A stretch of DNA of 64,000 bases from CBDDLD01 sp965250025 (GCA_965250025.1 OZ252283.1:3038001-3102000), one strand, 5' to 3'. Shown: positions 17,180 to 26,353, counted from the stretch's first letter. Numbers and translations: made by a program. Notes: generated from the sequence alone by a model not told the origin.

Positions 17180-18745
17180 CTAAAAACTATATAAATACTC
17201 TTGCAGATCTTCTTTTGGAGCAAGCGGGAGTTTTTTTCGAAGTCTATACCTTGCGATTCTTACACTATCTGATGTAATGTGAAGTATTTCTGCAATTTCT
17301 TTTGAAGACAGATTTAACCTGACCAACATACATAAACGCATTTCTGATGATGACAATTTCTTAGAAGCGCCTTTTTTTAATGTTTCAAAAAAGCCAGGAT
17401 GTATTTGACCAAAATAACCCATTAATTCTGTCCATTCGCTATTATCATCAAGATCAGTCTCTATATGCTTAACTAATTCCTTTAGTTTTTTATTTATCAA
17501 TTCGTTGTTTCTACCTTCAAGTTTTGTAAGCGTTTTAGAAATATCAGATAGCATTTTGTTTTTATGAGCCAAGTGAAGGCTAGAATTTATAAGCGATGAG
17601 ATCTTGATATCAATTTCTCGATTTAGAGCTTCTTCTTCAACTACTTTTCTGTCTAAGTCGGCTTGCAAAAGTTGCTGCTTATATTCCAGAATATGGTTTT
17701 CGTGTTTTCTTCTTTTCTTCCAGTACAAAAAACCTATTCCTAATGCTAAAAGTCCTGTAAAAGCACTTACCAAAGTTACTTGCTGCTGTACTTTGTTGAT
17801 TTGATTTTGTTTATTAAGCAGCTCTACTTCTACTTCTTTCTCTTTTACTCCATACAATACCTCCATAGCACTAATTAACTGGGTATTGCTCTTTTCCAGT
17901 TCATTTTCATTAACAATACTTTGATGATTCAAATAATCGTATGCTTTTTCAAAATCTCCCATTTCGGCATAGGTTTTTGATAAATCTTTTAGTGCGCTTG
18001 CATGTTGTCTCTGGTTATCATTTTCTATAGCTATTTGTAATGCTTTTTCAGTTCTCTCAATAGCTTGTTTGTAATCTTTTGTTTTACGATAAATATCTCC
18101 AAGATTGTTAACTATATTAATTCTAAGATCACTATCACTTTGCGCTGCGTATTGAGATGCAATGATGAAGTAGTTATACGCCAAATCGTATTGCTCAAGG
18201 TCTTCATATATGCTGCCTATGTTTTCATTTGTTCTTGATAAACCTATACTATCACCTATGATCTTAAAAATAGAAAGGCTTGTGTTTTGATACTCTAAAG
18301 CCTTCTCATAATTCCCTTTTTTTTCTGCAACACTACCAAGTAAGGTATTAGAAACAGCTCTTCCCTTGAGGTAATTAATTTGTGATGAAATATTTTGACC
18401 TATTAAAGCATGTTGTCTGGCATCTTCGTACTTATTTAAATTCAGGTTAATTTTTGCCAATTTATTCTGAACATTAACCAACACAGAGTCATTAGATCTG
18501 TTTATGTCTAAAAATGCTTGATAATGCTTTGTGGCCTCACTGTATAACCTTAACTGATTAAAGAACTCCCCAAGTTTAAATTGTACTCTGGCAATTTTAA
18601 GGGTATCCGACTTAGACATGGCACTTTCCAATTCAATCTTTAACTGATAAAGATCACGATCTAATAGCACCGAGGTTCTGTCGTTTTTTTGAGCTTGCAA
18701 AAGCGGACAAAACAAAAAAACAAATATCATGTAATATACTCTCAA
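17180..18745 (-). CDS. Membrane-anchored TPR protein with LuxR-type HTH
   Basis: 521 aa. An N-terminal signal-like segment (1-18) leads into tetratricopeptide-type helical repeats (about 30-290; repeated ALEYQNTSLSIF / YNYFIIASQYA / AIERTEKALQIA units). A single transmembrane helix (about 325-342, VTLVSAFTGLLALGIGFLYW) is followed by KKRRK, then a cytoplasmic coiled coil and a C-terminal LuxR-like helix-turn-helix (about 465-510, LNLSSKEIAEILHITSDSVRIARYRLRKKL). The architecture implies a periplasmic TPR sensor controlling a tethered DNA-binding domain. It lies upstream of and co-oriented with the TBDT-phytase operon and divergent from the aminotransferase, making the former a likely target. 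Confidence 0.9.
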   Translation of the reverse strand: MRVYYMIFVFLFCPLLQAQKNDRTSVLLDRDLYQLKIELESAMSKSDTLKIARVQFKLGEFFNQLRLYSEATKHYQAFLDINRSNDSVLVNVQNKLAKINLNLNKYEDARQHALIGQNISSQINYLKGRAVSNTLLGSVAEKKGNYEKALEYQNTSLSIFKIIGDSIGLSRTNENIGSIYEDLEQYDLAYNYFIIASQYAAQSDSDLRINIVNNLGDIYRKTKDYKQAIERTEKALQIAIENDNQRQHASALKDLSKTYAEMGDFEKAYDYLNHQSIVNENELEKSNTQLISAMEVLYGVKEKEVEVELLNKQNQINKVQQQVTLVSAFTGLLALGIGFLYWKKRRKHENHILEYKQQLLQADLDRKVVEEEALNREIDIKISSLINSSLHLAHKNKMLSDISKTLTKLEGRNNELINKKLKELVKHIETDLDDNSEWTELMGYFGQIHPGFFETLKKGASKKLSSSEMRLCMLVRLNLSSKEIAEILHITSDSVRIARYRLRKKLPLAPKEDLQEYLYSF

Positions 18746-18926
18746 GGGTAGGTATAATTAATTAATGAATTAATAAAAACAAATTAACAACTCGAAACAT
18801 TAATTTATCTTTACCTTATCATTACTGTTTTACGTCTTTAGCACTTAATTAAATTTCATTTAACTTTTATAAAACATTTTAATAATTCATATCAGGATTT
18901 ACAGCTAACTTATAGTATATTTCGGA
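18746..18926. other. Divergent intergenic region
   Basis: 181-nt AT-rich spacer between the TPR/LuxR regulator (leftward) and the aminotransferase (rightward). A near-consensus -7 box (TATATTTC, 18916-18923) lies 3 nt before the aminotransferase ATG. I see no ORF or RNA gene. Confidence 0.45.
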
Positions 18927-20069
18927 ATGGTTTACGACTCAAAACTTCATAATGTAGGCACCACTATCTTCTCGGTAATGAGTGCGCTGGCAAATAAGCA
19001 TAATGCTATCAATTTATCACAAGGGTTTCCTAACTTTAAAAGTGATCCTAAGCTCATTCAACTGGTAAACGATGCTATGATCAATGGATACAATCAATAT
19101 GCACCTATGGCCGGAAGTCTGGAATTGAGAACTGCTATTTCAAAAAAAATTGAATTACTATATAATTCTCAATATGATCCTGAAACTGAGATTACTGTCA
19201 CTGCAGGAGCTACACAAGCCATATACACTATAATATCAGCTTTTATTCGTAACGATGATGAGGTTATTATTTTCAGACCTGCTTACGATTGTTACGATCC
19301 TGCAATTCAGGTTAATGGTGGTAAGACTATAAGTATCCAGTTGTCTGCCCCAGATTATCAGATTGATTGGCATGAGGTAAGTACCAAGGTGACTTCCCGC
19401 ACTAAAATGATTATCATTAATTCACCTCACAACCCCAGCGGAAGCATTTGGTCTGAAAACGACATGCTACAACTTCAGAAATTAACTAAAAACACTAATA
19501 TTATTGTATTAAGTGATGAAGTCTATGAACATTTAATTTTTGATGGAAAGACACATTACAGTGCCTGCATGTTTGATGACTTGAAACAGCGTAGTTTTAT
19601 CACAGCTTCTTTTGGCAAAACCTTTCATAATACAGGTTGGAAAATAGGATATTGCTGTGCTCCCGATGCATTAATGACAGCGTTTAGGAAAGTGCATCAA
19701 TTTAACGTTTTCTCTGTGCATCACCCCTCTCAAAAAGGCATAGCTGATTACTTACAAGATACTAACACCTATAATTCATTGCCCGATTTTTTTCAAAAAA
19801 AGCGCGATCTGTTTTTAGACCTCATAAGCCATTCTCGTTTTAAATTTAAGCCTTCTCAGGGCACTTACTTTCAGGTACTGGACTATTCTGATATTACAGA
19901 CGAATACGATGTTGATTTTGCAAGAAGGCTTACCATAGAACATGGTGTAGCCGCTATTCCTTTATCCGTTTTTAATGACCATCAAAAAGATGATAAAGTC
20001 CTTCGGTTTTGTTTTGCTAAAACTGACGAGACTTTAGAAAGAGCTGCTAAAACCCTATGTTCTGTATGA
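18927..20069 (+). CDS. Methionine/glutamine-type aminotransferase (YbdL-like)
   Basis: 380-aa class I/II PLP-dependent aminotransferase. Motifs: NLSQGFPNF (29-37), YNQYAPMAG (55-63), NSPHNPSG (165-172), SDEVYEHLIF (196-205) and the PLP-binding Lys231 in SFGKTFHNTGWKIGY. The SQGFP and APMAG motifs are those of YbdL and kynurenine/glutamine transaminase K-like enzymes, which convert methionine or aromatic amino acids with keto-acid acceptors. The nearby omega-amidase gene (20614) strongly suggests the glutamine transaminase-omega-amidase route of methionine salvage. Length is normal. Confidence 0.92.
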   Translation: MVYDSKLHNVGTTIFSVMSALANKHNAINLSQGFPNFKSDPKLIQLVNDAMINGYNQYAPMAGSLELRTAISKKIELLYNSQYDPETEITVTAGATQAIYTIISAFIRNDDEVIIFRPAYDCYDPAIQVNGGKTISIQLSAPDYQIDWHEVSTKVTSRTKMIIINSPHNPSGSIWSENDMLQLQKLTKNTNIIVLSDEVYEHLIFDGKTHYSACMFDDLKQRSFITASFGKTFHNTGWKIGYCCAPDALMTAFRKVHQFNVFSVHHPSQKGIADYLQDTNTYNSLPDFFQKKRDLFLDLISHSRFKFKPSQGTYFQVLDYSDITDEYDVDFARRLTIEHGVAAIPLSVFNDHQKDDKVLRFCFAKTDETLERAAKTLCSV

Positions 20070-20128
20070 ATTAAGTGACTTTTTATAAAATCACGGGTCT
20101 TACTCATAAACAAAAACACTTTTCACAC

Positions 20129-20566
20129 ATGAAAACTTGGTTATTAGCACTATTAACGTGCTTGAGTATCATCACTTATGCACAAACTGACACCAGCAAG
20201 GACAAATATATAATCAAAGACAAGCGTATTTACCGTGATGGTAAAGATATTACTGACAAATTCTCTAAAGACACACGCAAAGCTATCTTTAGAGATGTAA
20301 GAGCGTTTGAGAACAAACATAAAAGAAAACAAAAGAGAAAACAGAGGCGTGAAGAAAGACAGCTCAAAAAGAAAGAGAAGACTCTAAAAAAGGACAAAAA
20401 AGCCATATCAAACTTTGAAAAAGCACAGGCTAAACTTAAAAAAGCTGAGGCTAAATATCAGCGCTTAAAGACCAAGGGAAAACTCTCTCCTGTTGAGGAT
20501 AGCAAATGGTCAAAAAAAATTGAAAAGCTCAATGCTAAAGTGGAAAAATATCAAAAGCGACTTTAA
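20129..20566 (+). CDS. Small basic exported coiled-coil protein, unknown function
   Basis: About 145 aa from the ATG at 20129, preferred over an upstream in-frame ATG (20075) because it begins a clean signal peptide (MKTWLLALLTCLSIITYAQ). The mature part starts with DKYIIKDKRIYRDGKDITDKF, then becomes extremely Lys/Arg-rich and helical (about 60-145; KKKEKTLKKDKKA), predicting a positively charged coiled coil in the periplasm. I do not recognise a family. It lies between the aminotransferase and omega-amidase genes on the same strand. Its charge might suit binding to peptidoglycan-linked or nucleic-acid polymers, but this is a guess. Confidence 0.7.
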   Translation: MKTWLLALLTCLSIITYAQTDTSKDKYIIKDKRIYRDGKDITDKFSKDTRKAIFRDVRAFENKHKRKQKRKQRREERQLKKKEKTLKKDKKAISNFEKAQAKLKKAEAKYQRLKTKGKLSPVEDSKWSKKIEKLNAKVEKYQKRL

Positions 20567-20613
20567 AAATTGCCCTCACGTGATTTAGCTGAATAATTTG
20601 CTTAATTTTAAGC

Positions 20614-21396
20614 ATGCAAAATGTATTAAAAATTGCTTTAATTCAATCTGATTTAGCATGGGAGGATCCAGCTCAAAATCGTATCAATTTTGAACAGCAG
20701 ATACATTCTATCTCGGCACCTGTTGATCTTATCGTTCTACCTGAAATGTTCTCTTCAGGATTTACAATGAATGCATCGGCTGTAGCAGAATCTATGTCTG
20801 GTACTACCGTATCATGGTTAAAACATATCGCTCAAAAAAAGAATTCAGCCATCACAGGAAGCCTTGTCATTGAAGATCAGGGTATATATTACAACCGATT
20901 AGTTTTTATTGAACCTAACGGTGACATCCATAGCTACAATAAACGGCATACGTTTACACTAGCGGGAGAGCACGAGGTCTATTCTTCCGGAGATCAAAAA
21001 CGCATCATAAATTATAAAGGCTGGAAGCTATGCCCGTTGATATGTTACGACCTTCGTTTTCCGGTTTGGGCAAGAAATACTGAAGATTATGATGCTCTCA
21101 TTTATGTTGCTAACTGGCCTAAAGTACGAATTGATGCTTGGAATACTCTACTTAAAGCCCGTGCCATAGAGAATATGAGCTATTGTATTGGGGTAAACCG
21201 TATAGGACTGGATGGGAACCGTTATGAGTACCCGGGACACTCCGCAGCTTATGATGTTTTAGGACAAAGGATTGATAACATCCCTGTCAATAAACAGTGT
21301 GTAGACATCATCACTTTAGATCAAAGTCATATTGAGCATTACAGAAAAAAATTGGGATTTTTGAATGACAGAGACACCTTTAATCTAACAATGTAA
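20614..21396 (+). CDS. Omega-amidase (YafV-like nitrilase superfamily)
   Basis: 260 aa. The nitrilase catalytic triad is visible as Glu44 (LPEMFSSGF), Lys110 (YNKRHTF) and Cys144 (LICYDLRFPVW). The KRHTF and CYDLRFPVWARN signatures are those of YafV/Nit2-type omega-amidases, which hydrolyse alpha-ketoglutaramate (and alpha-ketosuccinamate) to keto acids and ammonia. This pulls glutamine transamination forward, and the transaminase is two genes upstream. The stop overlaps the convergent Ig-like lipoprotein gene by 17 nt. An AT-rich box resembling -7 (TAATTTTA) lies 3 nt before the ATG, so it may also have its own promoter. Confidence 0.93.
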   Translation: MQNVLKIALIQSDLAWEDPAQNRINFEQQIHSISAPVDLIVLPEMFSSGFTMNASAVAESMSGTTVSWLKHIAQKKNSAITGSLVIEDQGIYYNRLVFIEPNGDIHSYNKRHTFTLAGEHEVYSSGDQKRIINYKGWKLCPLICYDLRFPVWARNTEDYDALIYVANWPKVRIDAWNTLLKARAIENMSYCIGVNRIGLDGNRYEYPGHSAAYDVLGQRIDNIPVNKQCVDIITLDQSHIEHYRKKLGFLNDRDTFNLTM

Positions 21397-22984
21397 AATC
21401 TTCTATAAGATCCCAGCCCGACCTTACATCCAAGACTGAAGGGAAATAAATTATACGTTCTGGCTGAATACCTTTCAGGTAATTTCCGGTATCCCATTTT
21501 TTATTGCCATTAGCATCGTAAATGACTCTTAAACTATACTTTTTAGGGTCGATAAGCCTAAAATCGAAAGGTTGATCTTTGTCTGCAGATTGCTCAAATT
21601 TCACCTCTCCGTTTTCGTCCAGCAGTTGTACTATTACCGGGTATTTAGCATTAATCAACCGCATTCTCACCGCGCCATAATCAGATTCTTGTTTTGTTCT
21701 TAACTTATAGCTTATTGTGTCATTGGTATTTTCAAAAAAATCGGTTAATGCTTCTGGTAATAGCATTACATTGTAATTCTGATTTTCTTCTAATTTGATT
21801 GGAAATGCATATCTGTTTAGAAGCGAATCGTATGTTACATTATATGGCACTTCAACAGAATCCTTATCAATAATTTTGATCTTTTCGGTATTGATGGCTT
21901 TAAACGGGATATTTCCTTCTATAGTAAAATCCGAATAAAAATTAAGTACTCCCGTTTGTAATGGCGAAATGATCAATGAATCTGGCTTTGCTTTCTTTCT
22001 TACTTTATACAATAATGTATCTGAATACGTTTTATTCTCTACCAAAAATAACACTGAATCTTTTTCGAACATAGGTTTATACCAATAATACAAACTGTCC
22101 GTTTTCGGATCTTTAGTAATCCTGTAACTAAAACTATCTGGTGCCTTACTCAAAAGTTTAATGCGCATATCCTTATAATCCCCTTCATATGGGAATGCTA
22201 TCTTTTGCTGGCTAATTTGCTTAGGACGCTTAGCTTCAAAAGGTGTCTCCTCTTTAAAAAGCTTTACAACATAAGTCGTATCGCTGGGCACACTGATTGT
22301 AGTATCGTAAAACCCTATCTTATCGGACTTTTGTTGGTATGTAAAATTTCCGTTCTCATCCTTTAAAGCAATAAGGCGATAGTTTCCTGCTTTTATATTA
22401 TCAATACTAAATGAAGTAAGGCTATCTAAAGTATTGGTAATATATTTTGGCTTTTCCTTATAAACTATAGAATCACTATATGTAGAATCTACTTCATAAA
22501 GCATTACAGAAACAAAAGTATCCGGCTCTTTATTTTCAGCATCAAGAATATAACCTTTCACAGATAGCGAATCAATGGTTTCACCTGTTGAAAATACGTA
22601 TCGGTAATATGGATATGGGTTCTCTTCATTATTGTCCACGATACTTTGTCCAAAATTTAGCGCGTAGGTTGTATTTTCTTCTAATGTATCTTTAATCTTA
22701 ATAGTGATATATCTGCTGGCAGAGCCCAGAGGTGTAATCACCGGTTCTGTACTCATTGGAGGTGAGATAATTAATTGCTTCTGAAGGTTCTTTACCTTTA
22801 TAAATTCATTGAAGTAAATTTTGATTTCTTTAGCTTTGAAATTTGTAGAGAAGTTTTCCGGTACCGATTTAATAATCTCTGGCGGATCTACATCGACCTC
22901 TCCTCCTGAAGGCCTTCCTCTATTGGCACAGCTTAACATAACTACCGATACGATTAAACAAAGGATAATTTTAGAAAAATTCAT
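21380..22984 (-). CDS. Ig-like (Big_5) domain lipoprotein
   Basis: About 534 aa starting at the ATG at 22984, ten codons inside the longest frame, because it opens a lipoprotein signal (MNFSKIILCLIVSVVMLSCANRG). Residues about 30-130 match a bacterial Ig-like Big_5 domain (DVDPPEIIKSVPENFSTNF, then IKIYFNEFIKV). The middle has repeated beta strands with a carboxypeptidase-regulatory flavour (FTYQQKSDKIGFY; SLRVIYDANGNKKWDTG near the end). Such proteins are common flavobacterial envelope lipoproteins of unknown role. Its 3' end overlaps the omega-amidase gene on the other strand by 17 nt. Confidence 0.82.
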   Translation of the reverse strand: MNFSKIILCLIVSVVMLSCANRGRPSGGEVDVDPPEIIKSVPENFSTNFKAKEIKIYFNEFIKVKNLQKQLIISPPMSTEPVITPLGSASRYITIKIKDTLEENTTYALNFGQSIVDNNEENPYPYYRYVFSTGETIDSLSVKGYILDAENKEPDTFVSVMLYEVDSTYSDSIVYKEKPKYITNTLDSLTSFSIDNIKAGNYRLIALKDENGNFTYQQKSDKIGFYDTTISVPSDTTYVVKLFKEETPFEAKRPKQISQQKIAFPYEGDYKDMRIKLLSKAPDSFSYRITKDPKTDSLYYWYKPMFEKDSVLFLVENKTYSDTLLYKVRKKAKPDSLIISPLQTGVLNFYSDFTIEGNIPFKAINTEKIKIIDKDSVEVPYNVTYDSLLNRYAFPIKLEENQNYNVMLLPEALTDFFENTNDTISYKLRTKQESDYGAVRMRLINAKYPVIVQLLDENGEVKFEQSADKDQPFDFRLIDPKKYSLRVIYDANGNKKWDTGNYLKGIQPERIIYFPSVLDVRSGWDLIEDFTLLD

Positions 22985-23046
22985 GCGATCTCTGATGTAG
23001 AAAATTTTAGGCAAATTAACGATATAATTACTTACTAACGAAAAAA

Positions 23047-23730
23047 TTAATTCGCAATTGCTATGGTTGCTAAACTTATTTTCACGCCTTCAATACTATG
23101 AAGCTGAGAGGCGCAAGCTTCTATAGTTGCCCCGGTAGTAATGATGTCATCAACTATCAAAACGTGTTTATCTTTTAATTGCGCTTTATCTTGTATTGAA
23201 AACACAAGTTTATCATTATTGTTTGTGCGCTTAGTACGATTTTTAAAGACCTGTGTTTTTGAAGCTGATGTTTTCACTAAAATCTTATCATTATATGCTA
23301 CATTTAACGCTTTGGCAATCTCTTTTCCAAAAAGAGCTACCTGATTATACCCACGCTGCCTTTGCTTTGATTTGTGCAATGGTACCGGTACTACCACGTC
23401 AACACCTTCATAAGCTTTCAAACCGCTTAGTTCAGCACCTAGCCATTTACCAAAAAACCTGCTAATTTCCTCATGGCCTTTGTATTTAAGACTATGCAGT
23501 AGTTGTTGTACGATACTCTTTTTCGAAAAATGTAATAACGATGTAGCCTGCTCTAATTGAACACGCCCATATAATATCTTTTTTACATCCTCTTTTCCAT
23601 CTAAATGAAAGCTTGTAACGGGTAAATCATGTCTGCATAATGTACAAATAGTTGCTTCATTATCTTTTAAAACGCATTTACAGGCTTCACAAACCTTAGG
23701 AAAAAATAAGTTAAACAAATTTATTATCAC
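23047..23730 (-). CDS. ComF family phosphoribosyltransferase-like protein
   Basis: 227 aa. The N-terminal zinc-ribbon-like Cys pairs (CEACKC near 13-18, CTLC near 29-32) are followed by a PRTase fold with the PRPP loop VLIVDDIITTGATIEA near 190-205, and QRQRGYNQVALFGKEIAKAL, typical of ComF/GntX. ComF is needed for DNA uptake in naturally competent bacteria, but orthologues are widespread in non-competent species and the activity is uncertain. The gene stands between an outer-membrane-type lipoprotein and a divergent coiled-coil protein. Confidence 0.93.
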   Translation of the reverse strand: MIINLFNLFFPKVCEACKCVLKDNEATICTLCRHDLPVTSFHLDGKEDVKKILYGRVQLEQATSLLHFSKKSIVQQLLHSLKYKGHEEISRFFGKWLGAELSGLKAYEGVDVVVPVPLHKSKQRQRGYNQVALFGKEIAKALNVAYNDKILVKTSASKTQVFKNRTKRTNNNDKLVFSIQDKAQLKDKHVLIVDDIITTGATIEACASQLHSIEGVKISLATIAIAN

Positions 23731-23797
23731 TTAATCGATAAAAATAAGGTTAGACTCCATTTATCTATATTTTCGCAACAAATTAAGAAAATTAATA

Positions 23798-24682
23798 ATG
23801 ATAGTTAACCCTCAATTATTTAACTACAGATTAATTATAAGTTCTTTAATAGTCGCTTTAGCAGTTTTATCCATATTTAGTATTACTAATTATCAATCCA
23901 TTAAATCTCACGAAGAGTTTCTAAAACAGGAAAAACATCTGATAGAAAGTGAATTATCAGAAATGCTAAAAAGCTATGATGGTTTATCTAGAGATTATGG
24001 TCTCATGTCTTCTCAGCTCCAGGAAGCAAAAACAGAAACTAGGCTTGCGCTAGATTCTATAAGATTATTAAAAAGTGATCTTACGGTAGTTAGCAGGTTC
24101 AAACAGCAACTTGTAGTTTTAAAATCTAAAAATAAAGTGCTTTTGCACACTATTGATTCTTTGAATCTTCTAAATCACAAATTAGAAGAAGAAAAGCGCA
24201 TGGCCTTCAATTCCATAGAAAAGAAAGATGAAGCTATAGCCAAACTTGAAGAAACTAATGCTTCATTACATAAAACTATTGATGAAGCGTCACTTATTGT
24301 TGCCACAAATATAGAAGCAGAAGCCTACAAAAAATCTTTTGGTAAAAAGCATTATACCAAACGTGCTCGCAAAGCCAATGCTATTGACGTATGCATTACC
24401 CTCTCCGAAAATCCGCTAACAGAAAAAGGGGAGAAAGAGATCTATGTACAAATTGTAAATCCAAAAAACAACGTGGTTGCTGATAAAGGTTCTATATCCT
24501 TTGGTAAGTCTTCTCTAATCTATAGTAATAAAGAAGTTGTACTATATGATAACAATACTATGGAAGTTTGCACTTCCGTAGTAGCACCAAGAGAGGAGCA
24601 ACCACTATCAAGAGGCTATTATTTTATTAATGTTTTTCATGGCAATAGAAAGATCGGAAGTACGAGTATTGAACTAAAATAA
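23798..24682 (+). CDS. Single-pass membrane coiled-coil protein, unknown function
   Basis: 294 aa. An N-terminal transmembrane helix (about 12-29, LIISSLIVALAVLSIFSI) is followed by a long coiled coil (about 35-165) rich in Glu, Lys and Leu heptads. A C-terminal globular beta domain (about 185-294) includes DVCITLSENPLTEKGEKEIYVQIVNPKN and a closing YFINVFHGNRKIGSTSIELK, reminiscent of an immunoglobulin-like fold. I do not recognise a named family. It lies directly upstream of glyS and is divergent from comF. A periplasm-facing, envelope-spanning role is plausible but unproven. Confidence 0.75.
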   Translation: MIVNPQLFNYRLIISSLIVALAVLSIFSITNYQSIKSHEEFLKQEKHLIESELSEMLKSYDGLSRDYGLMSSQLQEAKTETRLALDSIRLLKSDLTVVSRFKQQLVVLKSKNKVLLHTIDSLNLLNHKLEEEKRMAFNSIEKKDEAIAKLEETNASLHKTIDEASLIVATNIEAEAYKKSFGKKHYTKRARKANAIDVCITLSENPLTEKGEKEIYVQIVNPKNNVVADKGSISFGKSSLIYSNKEVVLYDNNTMEVCTSVVAPREEQPLSRGYYFINVFHGNRKIGSTSIELK

Positions 24683-24704
24683 ATCTTTATATATAATTTT
24701 ATCT

Positions 24705-24740
24705 AAACCGTTCTATTAGATTAGTGCGGTTTTTTATTTT
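24705..24740 (+). terminator. Weak terminator whose T tract overlaps the glyS -7 box
   Basis: AAACCG / CGGTTT (24705-24710 and 24727-24732) with an internal CTA/TAG pair, followed by TTTATTTTT. It lies between the coiled-coil gene and glyS. The loop is large, so strength is doubtful. Confidence 0.45.
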
Positions 24741-24742
24741 TG
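24735..24742 (+). promoter_or_regulatory. -7 promoter box of glyS, 4 nt before the ATG
   Basis: TATTTTTG matches TAnnTTTG exactly and ends 4 nt before the glyS start codon, so the transcript would start at or beside the ATG (leaderless or nearly so). Confidence 0.55.
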
Positions 24743-24746
24743 CAGC

Positions 24747-26288
24747 ATGGCAAACAAAGAGGATCAATTTAAAAAGGTAATATCACATGCTAAAGAGTAT
24801 GGCTATGTGTTTCAAAGTAGTGAAATCTATGACGGATTAAGTGCTGTATATGACTACGCTCAAAACGGTGCAGAACTCAAAAAGAATATACGGGACTATT
24901 GGTGGAAGGCCATGGTACAAATGCACGAAAACATTGTAGGTATTGATGCTGCAATTTTTATGCATCCAACCACTTGGAAAGCATCCGGGCACGTTGATGC
25001 ATTTAACGATCCTCTTATTGACAATAAAGATTCCAAAAAACGCTATAGAGCAGACGTTTTAATAGAAGACTATTGTGCTAAGATTGAAGTCAAAATTGAT
25101 AAAGAGGTAAAAAAAGCGGAAAAGCGCTTTGGAGAAGCTTTTGACAAAACGCAATTCTTGGCAACTAACCCCAGAGTTTTGGGTTATAAAGAGAAGATAG
25201 AGACCATCCTTTCTCGTATGGGTAAATCTCTGGAGAATGAGGATTTGGCGGATGTAAAAGCACTCATCGAAGAATTAGAAATTGCTGACCCTATGACCGG
25301 GTCTAAAAACTGGACAGATGTCAAACAATTCAATCTTATGTTTGGCACCAAATTAGGAGCCAGTGCAGAAAACGCAATGGATCTTTATTTACGTCCGGAA
25401 ACAGCTCAAGGTATTTTTGTAAATTTTCTGAACGTTCAAAAAACAAGTCGATTAAAATTACCTTTTGGTATTGCCCAGACAGGAAAAGCTTTCAGGAATG
25501 AAATTGTAGCACGTCAGTTCATTTTCAGAATGCGGGAGTTTGAACAGATGGAAATGCAGTTTTTCATAAAACCTGGCACTCAAAAAGAATGGTTTGAGTA
25601 TTGGAAAACACATCGATTAAAATGGCATCTGTCATTGGGCATGGGAAATGACAACTATCGTTTTCATGATCATGAAAAATTAGCTCATTATGCTGATGCT
25701 GCTACAGATATAGAATTTAAATTTCCATTTGGATTTAAAGAACTGGAAGGTATACATTCTCGTACTGACTTTGATCTTAAACAACACGAAGACTATTCCG
25801 GTAAAAAACTGCAATATTTTGATCATGAAGATAATGCCAGTTACACGCCATATGTATTGGAAACTTCCATTGGCTTGGATCGCATGTTCCTTGCTGTATT
25901 TTCTAATGCCTTAACAGATGAAACTTTAGAGGATGGTAGTGTGCGAACGGTTTTAAAACTTCCAGCTGTATTAGCACCTACTAAAGCTGCCGTTTTACCA
26001 TTAATTAAAAGAGATGGCTTACCCGAAATAGCACGTCAGATCATTGACGATTTAAAATGGGATTTCAATGTTACCTATGATGAAAAAGATGCTGTGGGTA
26101 GACGCTACAGAAGGCAAGATGCTGCCGGAACACCTTTCTGCATTACTGTTGACCACGATACTCTGGAAGATCATACGGTTACCATCCGTCACAGAGATAC
26201 TATGGAGCAAAAACGTGTTAAAATTGAAGCTTTAAAAGATATCATCAAAAAAGAGGTTGCTATTAAAGAGTGGTTGATGAGAATGTAA
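24747..26288 (+). CDS. glyS: Glycyl-tRNA synthetase (homodimeric type)
   Basis: 513-aa class II aminoacyl-tRNA synthetase that charges tRNA-Gly. The bacterial/eukaryotic alpha2 form is shown by YDYAQNGAELKKNIRDYWWKAMV near the start, the motif 2 region (AFRNEIVARQFIFRMREFEQMEMQFF), the AQGIFVNF segment, and motif 3 (LETSIGLDRMFLAV). A C-terminal anticodon-binding domain (about 395-513) contains VGRRYRRQDAAGTPFCITVDHDT. It is not the alpha2-beta2 type, so no glyQ partner is expected. The start codon lies only 4 nt after a -7 box. Confidence 0.97.
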   Translation: MANKEDQFKKVISHAKEYGYVFQSSEIYDGLSAVYDYAQNGAELKKNIRDYWWKAMVQMHENIVGIDAAIFMHPTTWKASGHVDAFNDPLIDNKDSKKRYRADVLIEDYCAKIEVKIDKEVKKAEKRFGEAFDKTQFLATNPRVLGYKEKIETILSRMGKSLENEDLADVKALIEELEIADPMTGSKNWTDVKQFNLMFGTKLGASAENAMDLYLRPETAQGIFVNFLNVQKTSRLKLPFGIAQTGKAFRNEIVARQFIFRMREFEQMEMQFFIKPGTQKEWFEYWKTHRLKWHLSLGMGNDNYRFHDHEKLAHYADAATDIEFKFPFGFKELEGIHSRTDFDLKQHEDYSGKKLQYFDHEDNASYTPYVLETSIGLDRMFLAVFSNALTDETLEDGSVRTVLKLPAVLAPTKAAVLPLIKRDGLPEIARQIIDDLKWDFNVTYDEKDAVGRRYRRQDAAGTPFCITVDHDTLEDHTVTIRHRDTMEQKRVKIEALKDIIKKEVAIKEWLMRM

Positions 26289-26353
26289 CTACAATCGTTT
26301 TTGAATATTGATATTTATTTAATAAATTGGATAAACCAACCAATATCTGATTT

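Noticed and set aside
26289..26353. Terminator or promoter between glyS and the FG-GAP gene
   Set aside because: Only weak AT-rich dyads and no consensus -7 box are visible, so no feature was called.
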